Shown here in pieces: positions 24,126 through 35,289 of a DNA stretch of 64,000 bases. The number at the start of each line of letters is the position of its first letter. Within the stretch, counting starts at the first letter, position 1. Source of the stretch: Bemisia tabaci (taxonomy: Eukaryota; Arthropoda; Insecta; Hemiptera; Aleyrodidae); the NCBI RefSeq assembly GCF_918797505.1, contig NC_092793.1, positions 60,407,749-60,471,748 on the forward strand, in the 5' to 3' direction. The notes under the pieces are model-generated. The model was not told where the DNA came from. It made no database searches and saw nothing but the letters and a program-made list of their open reading frames with translations. The translations under genes were made by a program, and so were the position numbers.

Positions 24126-25562
24126 CAGGCCCGCCACAAGGGGAGGGGGATACTGGGTCCCTGGTACCAGGGCCCGGGCGGCACCCGATTCCCTCCCGAG
24201 ATTCCCTCCCGGATCCGATTCCCTCCCGCTAATGACCGCTGCCCAAGTCCGTTTCCGATTCCCTCCCGCTAATGACCTTTAATAAAATGAAGCGGCAACG
24301 TCGCATTAATCATTCAACTTACCATTTCCAGAGAGATGCGCTGTTTCCCGTGAGTGTTTCAGGAAAATTAGGGTATATTCACAAAATTATGATGATTTGA
24401 TGAAGAAAGTGGGCTAGGTTGATAGAAAGTTCCCAAAGTCTATTTCATATGCATGCATAAAACAAAATTTGAGAACCCTCTCTCCCTTCTATGACCCTCT
24501 TCATGGCTGCCGGATGTTCACAGAAAAACTAAAAGGGGTGTAGAGAGCCCGATGCGTCACACAAAAAATAAAATCACAGTAGTAAGTCATGTTCATGGCT
24601 GCCGGATGTTCACAGAAAAACTACATACAACATGCATATGAACACATACATATGAAACAGACTTTGGGAACTTTCTATCAACCTAGCCCACTTTCTTCAT
24701 CAAATCATCATAATTTTGTGAATATACACTAATTTTCCTGAAACACTCACGGGAAACAGCGCATCTCTCTGGAAATGGTAAGTTGAATGATTAAAGCGAC
24801 GTTGCCGCTTCATTTTATTAAAGGTCATTAGCGGGAGGGAATCGGAAACGGACTTGGGCAGCGTCATTAGCGGGGGACTCGGAGGAATCGGTGCCGCCCC
24901 AGCCCTGGAGGGGCCCGTGTTACCCGTTAAAAACCGCTACGAATTCACATGCAACCCTTGTTACGTAAGAAAAAGTGAAAAATTTACCCTAAAAATTTCG
25001 CAAAAGGTGAATAGATTTTCAGAAACACGCTGGGGCACTGTGGAATTCTTCTTAATTTTCAAAGAAGTATACTTCTTGGAAAATTTCTATCTATTTTCAA
25101 GATTTTCAGTACAGAGGGATATTTATAGTAACTGCGTTTCATTTTCTTCCGTCGTCAGATTCTAAGAGTCTCCAGTCTGGGCATCCTCGACTTCAAAGGC
25201 TCATGACTCAACTCCCTTGCAATAGACAAACGAAGGGGGAGTCCAGGGGCGCCGGGCTTTCTTAGAACTGAAAATAGTATCATATGCTGCCCCCCCCCCA
25301 AAAAAAAAGAATAAACATTTTCCAGATGTTTTGAATGCAACAAGTCGCAAGTATTTTGTGCTGAAAGTATAAAAAAAACATAATTATTCCGCAGAAATTG
25401 ATGGGAAAATTCTTTATGGAAGCTTCAAAATGCGTCCGATCAGTCGTATAAATTCTAAAATTCCTCAGGGGAAGCCCCTCGGACCCTCCCCTCCCCCCTC
25501 CGAGCTTGGGGCCCGGACCTTAAAACTGGTACGGGGGCCCGAGATGAGATGTGGCGAGCCTG
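24126..25562. mobile_element. Probable composite element: CAGGCYCGCCACA ends enclosing a long inverted repeat
   Basis: CAGGCCCGCCACAAGG at 24126 is mirrored by TGTGGCGAGCCTG ending 25562, with matching inner GGTACCAGGGCCC and GGTACGGGGGCCC. Inside is a foldback with arms of about 230 bp (24226-24459 and 24637-24875). Flanks do not show a clear duplication, so the outer limits are tentative. Confidence 0.4.
24226..24875. repeat. Long inverted repeat, arms about 230 bp
   Basis: Starts CGCTAATGACCGCTGCCCAA and ends TTGGGCAGCGTCATTAGCG. The arms include AGAGAGATGCGCTGTTTCCC and its complement. The loop holds a 30-bp direct repeat beginning TCATGGCTGCCGG (24501 and 24593). Confidence 0.8.
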
Positions 25563-26992
25563 CATGAAGGCTATTTCAATTGTAATCTTCCGTCGCATAT
25601 CTAAGGCGCAATGATACAACTATTTGAACTCTCCGGAATGCGTGAGGTATCACGCCGCATTTGAAGGCGTTTTTAAAACAGCCAAGTTCCGATACCCGAA
25701 TTATCGTTTTGCATAGTTCATATTCTTTTGTTTCCATGTCTAACCACTTGTTTAATTATAATCCTCCCATAATAACCACCCATTTGCTAAATACAATTGT
25801 AGCTGAAGCGCACTTAAGCGCATTCATGACTGCAAAAATGTTAACGGAAATCGAAAAGGCCAGCGTGCATGAGGGCTATTTCAAATGTAATCTTCCGTCG
25901 CATTTCTAAGGCGCAATGATACAACTATTTGAACTCTCCGGAATGCGTGAGGAATCACGCCGCATTTGAAGGCGTTTTCAAAACAGCCAAGTTCCGCTAC
26001 CCGGATTATCGTTTTGCATAGTTCATATTCTTTTGTTATATTCCGTGCCACTTGTTTATTTCTAATCCTCGTAGAAAAACCACCCATTTGTAAATACAAT
26101 TTTTGCTGAAGCGCACTTCAGCTATGCATTCACCACTCGGACCCTCCCCTCCCCCCTCCGAGCTTGGGGCCCGGACCTTAAAACTGGTACGGGGGCCCGA
26201 GATGAGATGTGGCGAGCCTGCATGAAGGCTATTTCAATTGTAATCTTCCGTCGCATATCTAAGGCGTATATATAGCTGGCTAAATATAGGCCAGCGTGCA
26301 TGAGGGCTATTTCAAATGTAATCTTCCGTCGCATTTCTAAGGCGCAATGATACAACTATTTGAACTCTCCGGAATGCGTGAGGTATCACGCCGCATTTGA
26401 AGGCGTTTTCAAAACAGCCAAGTTCCGCTACCCGGATTCTCGTTTTGCATAGTTCATATTCTTTTGTTATATTCCGTGCCACTTGTTTATTTCTAATCCT
26501 CGTAGAAAAACCACCCATTTGTAAATACAATTTTTGCTGAAGCGCACTTCAGCTATGCATTCACCACTTCAAAAATGTCAAAGGAAATCGACACGCCCAG
26601 CGTGCATGGAGGCTATTTTCATTTAAATCTTCCGTCACATTCTTACGGCGCAATGATACAACTATTTGAACTCTCCGGAATGCGTGAGGTATCACGCCGC
26701 ATTTGAAGGCGTTTTTAAAACAGCCAAGTTCCGATACCCGAATTATCGTTTTGCATAGTTCATATTCTTTTGTTTCCATTTCTAACCACTTGTTTAATTA
26801 TAATCCTCCCATAATAACCACCCATTTGCTAAATACAATTGTAGCTGAAGCGCACTTAAGCGCATTCATGACTGCAAAAATGTTAACGGAAATCGAAAAG
26901 GCCAGCGTGCATGAGGGCTATTTCAAATGTAATCTTCCGTCGCATTTCTAAGGCGCAATGATACAACTATTTGAACTCTCCGGAATGCGTGA
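25562..26992. repeat. Satellite array, unit about 305 bp, five copies
   Basis: The anchor GCGCAATGATACAACTATTT occurs at 25606, 25911, 26342, 26648 and 26953, so the period is 305-306 bp except for one interval of 431 bp. That interval carries a duplicated 128-bp block (25478-25605 copied at 26136-26263) plus about 30 extra bases. The last unit is cut at 26992. Several 72-82-codon ORFs repeat with the unit on both strands; they are products of the repeat. Confidence 0.85.
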
Positions 26993-27298
26993 GTTTGACA
27001 AACCAGTTTCACATACCAATTTGACAAACAGCAAGTTCAGTCTGACAAACCAGTTTGACAAACTGAACTTTCTGTTTGTCAAACTGGTTTGTCAGACTGA
27101 ACTTTCTGTTTGTCAAATTGGTTTGTGAAACTGGTTTGTCCAACTGAACTTGCTGTTTGTCAAATTAGTTTGTGAAACTGGATTGTCAAATTGAACTTTC
27201 TGTTCGTCTAACTGGTTTGTCAAACTGAACTTGCTGTTTGTCAAACTGAACTTTCTGTATGTTGAACTGGTTTGTCGAACTGAACTTTCACTGAACTG
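26993..27298. repeat. Palindromic simple repeat of TTTGTCAAACTGG and its complement
   Basis: About 300 bp built almost entirely from variants of GTTTGTCAAACTGG, AACTGAACTTTCTG and, at the left end, their reverse complements. It directly abuts the satellite. Confidence 0.8.
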
Positions 27299-27800
27299 TT
27301 TACCGATGGATTTGCATGAAATTCGATATCGATTATTTAGTAATTCAATAATCTAATGAAAGATTCCTTTTTATCCAGCCGAAAACCATCAGGATATCGA
27401 ATTTCATACGAATCCATCGGTAAACAGCCGTAAAACTGATATCCCGCCATTTTTCCGCCGCCATTTTGAAATTTGTCGGAATTTCAAATATCCAATGAAA
27501 GATTCGTTCTTCTCGTGCCGAGATACCCCCAAATACCAAGTTTCATGCAAATCCAACGATAAGCAGGCAGCCTAAATATCCACTTCCCGCGGTAGGCCGC
27601 CATTTTGACCGCCGCCATTTTGAAAAGGACCGACTTTTCTGGAAAACCAATGCCAGAACTGTTTTTCTCTTCTCGAAAAACCCTAGGATTCCGAGTCTGT
27701 CCATAAACAACGGAGATGTCAGATTTCCGCCATTTTGAACTTAGACTGGCCGCCATTTTGTCAAAAATCAACATTTTGACCTGCGGTTTGCGCCAAAAAT
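27299..27800. repeat. Degenerate tandem repeat with CGCCATTTTG motifs
   Basis: About three diverged units start at GAAAGATTC-type sequences (27359, 27495) and near 27657. Each has a CATRMRAATCCA-type block and ends in one or two CGCCATTTTGAA copies. The minus-strand ORF of 111 codons reads as repeated K-M-A-A and Y-R-W-I patterns, a consequence of the repeat. Confidence 0.6.
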
Positions 27801-28059
27801 TTTCTTTTTTTATTATCATTTGAATGAGGTATCACAAAGGGGGGGTTGCCATTTGAAAAAAAAAAGTTAGCCCCCGCCCCCTTAGAGGGGGCCGCCCCCC
27901 AATATTTTGCGGGGACCAAAAAGTTGCTACTTTAGACCGAGGAACATTGCCAAAGTTTCAAACTTCTATCTCAATTTGGAAAAAAGTTACAGGGTGGTCA
28001 GTGACTTTTGGATAACCCTGTATAACACTTTTTTAGATGATCAGCTTATAATTGCATGG

Positions 28060-28123
28060 TAAAAAAGTTGCACAATCTTAGCAGTATTGGAATGTTCCTT
28101 TTTGCAAAATGCAATCCATATAT
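28060..28123. repeat. Single arm of the GCATTTTGCAA foldback
   Basis: AAGTTGCACAATCTTAGCAG followed by TTCCTTTTTGCAAAATGCAATCC matches the right arm of the element at 1730-1992. Confidence 0.55.
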
Positions 28124-28211
28124 AGCGGAGGAAAGTAAAAGATTGTAGTAGTTGAGGAAAGTAAAGGATTGAAAACTTGATCACTGGCAACAAGTCCTAT
28201 TATCAGTTCCA

Positions 28212-28500
28212 TTACAAGAGCATAAAGGTGTCTATTCCATTAATTTCAAGTCTGAAAATAGATGAATTCTTCAGACACAGGGAGGCCGTGATTAGTAATT
28301 GGCGCAAGTCATGTCTGTTCTCCGAGACAATGGATCGATAAATCAGGCTCAGCAAAAAGGATTCGACATCATTTGGGTTTTCGAGCGGGTCAAAGTGACG
28401 CATTCGGTTATCCCCAATCGATGACTCATACATGCTTGTAAAAACACGAGTGGGGACGTAAGGAATGTTCAATGAGTTTTCATATTGCCAAACAAAACCC
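28212..28500 (-). CDS. Unrecognised minus-strand ORF, possible exon or gene remnant
   Basis: Before the poly(C) artefact the frame reads NIPYVPTRVFTSMYESSIGD and PLENPNDVESFLLSLIYRS, through to an ordinary stop at 28212. The composition is protein-like (balanced acidic, basic and hydrophobic residues). It resembles no family I can name. It sits between repeats and may be a fragment. Confidence 0.25.
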
Positions 28501-28502
28501 CA

Positions 28503-28525
28503 CCCCCCCCCCCCCCCCCCCCCCC
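28503..28525. repeat. Poly(C) run of 23 bases
   Basis: Homopolymer at the edge of the minus-strand ORF at 28212; it makes the ORF's first residues (polyglycine) meaningless. Confidence 0.9.
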
Positions 28526-28878
28526 ACCAAAAACAAAACGAAAAATCAAAACAGTCGTTCATAAAATCCTTACCTTAAGCTAATATGAGTCCTTAAGAAT
28601 ATTGAAAGAAACAGCATCCACATACAAAGCTAGATCAGCCAAAATAGATTTATATTGATCTCTATTTCAGCAAATTTATATTCATTAGCTTTTTTTCATC
28701 TAATTATACATGCAACTTTCAAAGCCCTCATTTATCTATGCAGGAGTACTTTTATTTGACTTTGGAGAAGTACTTTTATTTATTTTTAGAGGTTAAACTA
28801 TGTTTTTGATAAATAGTTGGAAACTGATCGATTGCCTAATTGTTAATTTAAATATAAACTGTATATTAATTTAATCAT

Positions 28879-29701
28879 CATGGCCGGATTTACCTACTTG
28901 CCGCCCATGGGCCGCCTATATTTTGCCGCCCTCTTCTCATTCATTTTGAAATATCAATAAAAACCATCAAGTGAACGTGCCGGAGGGAGAAGGGTGCATA
29001 AGACGCGTTCACTCGTGTTGGACACATTTTTTGCGTAAGCCCTGTCAACACTACTAGCAAAAGTTCACGGAACTTTGCGCGAAAGTTCAGTTCCGTAAAC
29101 CTATCTCTGTGGGGACAAGGCCTTTCATTTGTAAGAAATGAACTAAAAAATTAAGAAAGAACAAACATAAATGTAGTTTAATAATTATAACTTCCGCCGC
29201 CGTGCCGCGCTGACCACACTGTGTTTGGCGCAATGCGTGAAGTATTCATGTGGTCTTGTAGGCACTGTGCGTTTCACGCCGCGCCGACCGCTGTTGACCG
29301 CACTGTGTTTGACGCAATGCGTGAAGTATTCATGCAGTCCCGTAGGCGCTATTATGCGTTACATGCCGACCACCGCGGCGAGGGCTTCTCCTTTTCATCT
29401 CAAGTCCTCGTCATCATTTCTCCTTGCGCCGCGCCCGCTCCAGGCCAAATTACGTGTTTGTTTTCTCTCTTAACTCAACTGATTAAAGGTAGCGCAGTCT
29501 TTTGTATCACCGAAATAAGACAAAATTAGAAATGAATGAACTCTAAGGAAATGAGAGATTTTGTCACCTTTTCTTGTCTGTAATTTTTTTCTGAATCCGA
29601 TTTTTTTTTACCTGCATTAAAAAAAATTGCAAAATTTGCCGCCCCCTAATTTTGCCGCCATGGGCCGCGGCCCAAGTGGCCACCCCCTTAATCCGGCCCT
29701 G
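28879..29701. mobile_element. Non-autonomous hAT-type element, 823 bp
   Basis: Left end CATGGCCGGATTTA and right end TTAATCCGGCCCTG are inverted, followed inward by TTGCCGCC motifs at both ends. An exact 8-bp target duplication TTAATCAT lies at 28871-28878 and 29702-29709. Inside is an imperfect direct repeat of about 84 bp (from 29213 and 29296). No transposase coding is visible. Confidence 0.85.
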
Positions 29702-29777
29702 TTAATCATTTTACTTTACTTGTATTGTAATAGTATCCAGAAATTGCATCGTCTGTAGTTGGAAAATTACACCTATA

Positions 29778-30033
29778 TCGACGGTGAAACTACTAGACCA
29801 CGTATCTCGGTTTGCGAAGTTACAGACTTCCTATCATACTATAATTTTTAAATGGAAACCTACTCCACGCCGATTCTTGAAAACTTCCGTGTTTTTTCTT
29901 GTCTGTGCGAAGAAAACTCTGTGAAAATTTCAGGAGATGATATTCATTTGTTCTCCTTCAAAAAAAATAAAACAGGAACGAAGATCTTTAAACATCGCAA
30001 AAGAGATACGTGTTGTGGAAAATTCGCCGTCGA
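29778..30033. mobile_element. TA-flanked MITE family A, intact copy
   Basis: Terminal inverted repeat TCGACGGTGAAAC... with inner CCACGTATCTCGG is mirrored at the right end (GAGATACGTG..., ending CCGTCGA). TA lies on both sides. The interior motifs GCAGACTTCATATCATAC and CTTGAAAATTTCCGTG are shared with five other copies in this window. Confidence 0.75.
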
Positions 30034-30821
30034 TAGGTAATGTATGATGAAAGCTGTAAGGGAGTCAGATTACTTATTCTTATAATAAATCTTCGTAAAT
30101 ATGATATTGCTAATAATTGCGGAAGTTTCGCATATACCAACTTTTCAAAAGACAAAATAAAAAGAAAATTATGTTAAAAATGGAAACGACCTATGTCAGT
30201 TGGATTTTTCAACATGGTGGACGGAACATTGTATGAAGCTTAAATGAGCACATTCACCCCGGTAAAAGTGCACCAGCGCATCTGCGTCACTCTTTTACGG
30301 ACTTTGAGTGCATTCCACATCAGAGAAGAGAATTTTTCTTTTTAAATGCAAAACATGCACTCTGGCTCAAGCAAATTTCAACGATCATGATGACCGTTTG
30401 TAATTTCGTTTTTTTTTCTTCTTTTTTTTTCTTGTTGCACTCTTTATCTCTCAGGTATTTAGTAAAGATGGTTGTTGCTTTCACGCGGTTACAGTTCGGA
30501 GCGTTTGAGGTTCAAGATGCTTATATATAACTTTCCATGCACTCTCAAAAAGAGAGCATCACCTATAAGCAGTTGGGTGTATTATACTGGCATGCAGATA
30601 CATGTTAATTACTGTCACACAATGTATGTTAGTCATCGCTATTCATGTATCAGGCAGCATGTACCATATATAATTCATCGGTTTTACGCCGCAAAGATCG
30701 TAATGACAGCCTCACCCATTCGGACTCACCTGGTGGCAAGTGTGCTGTGTCATCTAGCATGTCATCAATGTGACAACCCTTTTTGACATGACCGCAAAGT
30801 TGGGTTCACGGACGGTGACGC

Positions 30822-31046
30822 ATGGCTCAATTGAAAAAACAGAGGCAATTTAAATGTTCACCGGTTGATACCTCAAACACAGAGACGGGTACTTCCTGTT
30901 ACTATGCGGGCACTGCGCAGAACCTCCAAAAGAAACTGATGGAAATTTGTCCACCAGGATTCGAATGTCTGGACTGCAGCCGATCCATCCGAGAATTACA
31001 AGGAGGGGAACCGATAAATGTCACCTGGGAGAAAAGAAAAATCTAG
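30822..31046 (+). CDS. Unrecognised cysteine-containing 74-aa ORF
   Basis: Starts MAQLKKQRQFKCSP and includes TGTSCYYAGTAQNL and a compact cluster ICPPGFECLDC, ending in TWEKRKI before TAG. Six cysteines, a CPPGFECLDC cluster and an N-V-T sequon suggest an extracellular or metal-binding fold. No signal peptide is encoded here, so it could be a terminal exon. It is immediately followed by AT-rich DNA and a truncated MITE. Confidence 0.3.
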   Translation: MAQLKKQRQFKCSPVDTSNTETGTSCYYAGTAQNLQKKLMEICPPGFECLDCSRSIRELQGGEPINVTWEKRKI

Positions 31047-31149
31047 TGATCTATAAAAAGTACATAAGCACTGGATTCAGAATTTTTTTAAAGTTAGCAA
31101 CATTGTCCTTGAGTAACGATTAGCCAAAAGACAAATATCTTTAAACTAT

Positions 31150-31319
31150 CTTCAATTCTTAAGAACCTCCGTGATTTTTTTTCCTCGTGCGAAGAAAACT
31201 CAGTGAAAACCTAAAGGAATGGCATTGATTTATTCTTCTTCTTCAAAAAAGAAAATGCGGACGGACGGAGATTATTAAATACCACAAACGAGATAAGTGG
31301 TTGGAAGTTTCACCATCGA
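31150..31319. mobile_element. MITE family A copy, left-truncated
   Basis: Starts within the family interior (AATTCTTAAGAACCTCCGTG) and ends CACAAACGAGATAAGTGG then GTTTCACCATCGA, the normal right end. The left inverted repeat is missing. Confidence 0.5.
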
Positions 31320-31369
31320 TGTTAAAAAAATTGTAAGAGCATGCACAAATTTTTCAACACATGAAAAAG

Positions 31370-31530
31370 TTTTCCTCTCTTCCCACCAGATTTTCCTCCT
31401 CATCCTCCTCTTTTTCTTCTCACTCCTCTTCTCATTCTTCTTGCTCTTGTTCTTGCTCGTATTTCTGTTCTTTTTATAGTGTTCCTGCTCCTGTTCCTCT
31501 TCTTGCTCTCGTTTTCCTTCTTCATCTTCA
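31370..31530. repeat. Polypyrimidine tract (TTC/TCC-rich)
   Basis: Dominated by CTT, CTC and TTC units on the plus strand. Reads as a serine/leucine-rich or phenylalanine-rich ORF by frame; not coding. Confidence 0.75.
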
Positions 31531-32324
31531 TCCTCTGTCTACTTACCTAGACAAAATGGAGCCACCTCTCCAAGAGCTGACCCACATGAACTTCGACACG
31601 ATCATTTGATGCATTAATTTCAATTTCATTTTCACTTTCTTTAGAGAAAATTTTTCTCTGCAGAAGCTGTATCATGAGGCAATTTTCCAGTCGATGGCAC
31701 TATGTTCCATCTGCTGATAATTATTTTCACCCACATTGCAAGTTGCAGAACAGACGTTATGCTATTTAAGACTGGCACGGTAAATGAATAACTGAAAATT
31801 TATTATGTTGTGTGTCTTCGTGTTTAAATATTCGAATGGCTTTACTCTTCATCGGCGATTACTGTAAAGACCACAACAGGGCATTAAGCATCAAGTATTG
31901 ATTAGCAATCTATGATCTCACCAGCTTCGGATCGCAATCACCATCTACCGAAGACCGTCGTCGATGATGTCAAGTTTTGCATCATTTCTTGAACTTCGCA
32001 ATATTTTTAGAATTCAAGTCATGTATTGGACTGAGCAACGCGCGTAACATGACTTTGGCTTAGTGCAAAATAAAGGGCAGAAAATTGCAGTTTTCTCAAC
32101 CAAAATATTGCTGATCATAATATAACGAGACAGTCATGCTTTATGCGCTGATTGATTGAGCTGTGCGGTTTCTGGATTTTTTTCTATTATCATTATTATT
32201 TTACTACACTTTACACGACAGACTTTTAAATGTATTCATATTTGCAAATATATCTGGAAAATTCTGCCTTGACTTGTGATAGCAAAGATAGCAGTAACTG
32301 TCAAATTTACGAAACAGCAAAATT

Positions 32325-32695
32325 CAGCGTATTTTGAACATATGAGAAAGCCGTAAGTGCACATAAAGTGTCGAAGTTTGAGGTAAAACAGCCGTAAGTG
32401 ACAGTATTCCTCCAGAGAGCCAATGAAAACAGTGCTTTCAATTAGAATGCTGTCCTCTTCTGCCGATTTCTTACATGAAAATGTGTTTATTGTGTGTCCT
32501 AAACGCAAACATAAAAGCATGCAGAAGATATCACTTACGGCTGTCTTGCCTTATACTAGCTTAACATCAGTATGAAAAATACCCTTTTCATGTAATTAAA
32601 ATGAAATCGATCGATTTTTAATCATCCAAACGATTTCCAAGAGTCTCCCGGATGATTGATGACAAATTTTACAAAGAACAGAGGCGTCTTTCAAT
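32325..32695. repeat. Dispersed repeat, reverse copy of 5090-5465
   Basis: Reads GCCGTAAGTGACAG, CAGAGAGCCAATGAAAACAG, GATGATTGATGACAAATTTTAC in reverse order and orientation to the first copy. Confidence 0.6.
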
Positions 32696-33492
32696 AAAAT
32701 TTTCCGCTCGGACGCTTCTGAGCCCATATTCACAAAACTTCTGATTTGCACTCTTTGCAACGCGTTGTTGGCTTGTTTTTTTTATGCCGATGTGCAAGCC
32801 ATGCAGGGTGGGACAGGAAATCAGCGACTAATGAAAGTAGTGTCATAGATTTTCTGGAATACGTCCGCGTGAATTTGATGGGTCATCAAGTAATGATAGC
32901 TCTTTGTATGAAATTAGCAACATATACGTAATAACAAAGATCCGTGAATCTGTTGCACAATCAATTATGAGCAATCACAACTAAGGTGATGTAGGAGGCA
33001 ATCAAGAGGACTATTGAGATTCCGGGTCCTGGCCAATAATTTAGTCTTGGAATCTTGTTTAGAAATTGGGTAGGAAAATGGGAAAAGTTTTGTGAAATAC
33101 AGAAAATAATATTAGAACTTAAAAGTGACGGGCTCCGCATAAAAAAGGGTCAAACTAATGTGATGCAATGTTCATTTTTCATCCTCCATGAGTCAAATGC
33201 TTCATCATTTGACTGTTCAATCCACACATAGGATAAAAAATTTTTAGGTTGTAGATTTTATTTTTCATCGCCTCTCTTCGGCCTATTTTCTTCGAATAAT
33301 AACTATGGTATACGACTATTCGTGACTCTATACTGGAGTTGGCGTCCGACATAGTTTATAACGCTTTTTGTGTTCGATGCTCATTTCAATACTACAGTAG
33401 ATTTCTTGCCTGACTTGAAGGTTAACCGGAATAACCGCTCTCCGTTGCTCCATTGAACGCCACTTGCCCTGTGAAATGTTGCAACTCAGGTT

Positions 33493-33656
33493 TAGTGGCG
33501 AAGCGTGAATGGTCGATTATGCATATTTTCTCATTTGAAGCTATGGTAAAGAATCGATAATTAGGTGATTCGCTGAGAACACCCTGTTTATCGATCCTTT
33601 CCCATAAGTTCAACTGGCAGATCAATCGACATATCGCAAAGCACGCTACGCCACTG
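33493..33656. mobile_element. Short hAT-type MITE with degraded target duplication
   Basis: Left TAGTGGCGAAGCGTG and right CACGCTACGCCACTG are inverted. CAGGTT occurs on both sides, consistent with a decayed 8-bp duplication. Small ORFs overlapping it are not evidence of a gene. Confidence 0.6.
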
Positions 33657-34779
33657 CAGGTTGATATGCATCCTCATGAGCACGATGCCACAGCCGTTAG
33701 GTAATGACAGTGGCATTATTTTCGATATTTTCCTTCTTTTTCTTTCATTCTTTGAGCTATTGTGAGTAAACCAGATCTAACGTACTTGTGCCGTTTTCGA
33801 ATGCACATAAAAAATAACATGAGCCAAATTTTATGAACAAAATGCATTATATTAATATCTTAATAATTTAGCAGTGATTGAAAAATTACCAATTGCTGAT
33901 GCATACAGTCTACCTTACTCCCTCGCGCTTAACAACTTCTGACCGTCATTTCTGTCTTTTTGTATCGAACTTAGAAAAATTAATGCGTTTTTTTTTTTCT
34001 TTTCTTTTTTTATCCTGGTTTTTGTGGGAACATTTTGACCAAAATATATGCACTCCATTATTTTGTAGACACCTCCTCCATCATAATTAAATTCAGAGAC
34101 AAGAGCTTTATTTTATAATGTGCAAAAAAAACCTTGGAAACTCTTGTCAACCTAAGTCCCGTTCCTTTATTCAACAAATGCTCTACATTGTGGATTTGTG
34201 TGGGAATTGGTAATAGTTTTATCTCTCTACTCTGGGAGTTTGCTTTCGAAAATCAACCGTTTAGAATGGTCATTTCAAGAGATTTCCGGTCCTCTTGTAA
34301 ATTACTAGGTCAATGACCCAAGGCAAGTTGTTGGTTACCACCCAGATGATTTTTCAGGATATCAAAATTATTCTCTAAATAGATCTATCATGCGGGCACA
34401 TAGAAACTACCTACACCATCACCAATTTTACAAGTTTCACTGTGCAATTCATTCAGGTGAAAACTCGGGAATGGTGAGCTGAGTTGCCAACTTGAGCTCG
34501 TGATTAGAAGCTAACTTTCAATAAATTATTATTAAAAAGCGGCTAATTTTTTTGTATGCTACATGCAAATGACTACATAACATGCCAAACATTTGTTTTG
34601 AGGCCTCAAGATGGTTCGTTCAAAAGCCGAAGAACTGTTTTTTTTTTCTTTTTAATCATCTCTGCAATGTGTAAGTATGTTATGTCGTTTTCCATCAAAC
34701 CTGAAAATCCCGTATCCAATAGAGGATGCATTACTCCTAAGAACTGTCACTACTGCCACCAGAAAAATACGCCCTTGTA
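33657..34779. other. No gene recognised
   Basis: AT-rich; frames of 60-74 codons at 33878, 34134 and 34556 show no features. Confidence 0.55.
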
Positions 34780-34980
34780 AAAGTTAGGTTCACCCCGCAC
34801 AGTTCCAAAATGAAGAGCAGAGGCGGGTTCTTGTTTTAATGCGCCTCAAGTAACGACGACATATGTCGCCTTCAATTAGCGGCGATGCAACAAATCATAC
34901 GCGCGCGTGGTCGTGTCTTGTTGAGATGGCGCGGCGCCTGATGCAGCCTCTTCTTGCGTGCCACCCTTAACCCGGCCCTG
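34780..34980. mobile_element. Right-end remnant related to the 28,879 hAT element
   Basis: The block ends CCACCCTTAACCCGGCCCTG, similar to the right end of the intact element (CCACCCCCTTAATCCGGCCCTG type). No matching left end was found; the left boundary is a guess. Confidence 0.35.
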
Positions 34981-35289
34981 ACAGTCATCGCCAGCTGTAC
35001 TTGTGCCCTCTAATGCCGTAATTAAAATCTAAGTTTAGAAGATATTTCCGAGTGGAACGCACGAAATTAGTTTGGAAACTGAGTAAATATTTCTAACTAT
35101 GCATTTGAATAAAATAAACGGTGGCTCAAGCAAATAAAACCTCATATTCTGCCGTTTTAAAAACATTTAGCCATTTTTTTTTTTTATTCTGAGAGTTCCA
35201 TAAAACCTGGAATGGCTGAGTCATTCAATGGTGGATCCTCCAGTGGCCCTGCCGTCCCTTTGAAGGTACCCTTTTTTAGAGCACTCAAC

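Noticed and set aside
25661..26951. Repeated 72-82-codon ORFs on both strands
   Set aside because: They follow the 305-bp satellite unit and carry no protein motif.
25562..26992. CRISPR-like regular repeats
   Set aside because: Units of 305 bp are contiguous satellite without spacers, and the genome is eukaryotic.
31297..31609. Ser-rich and Leu/Phe-rich ORFs
   Set aside because: Both come from a polypyrimidine tract read in different frames.
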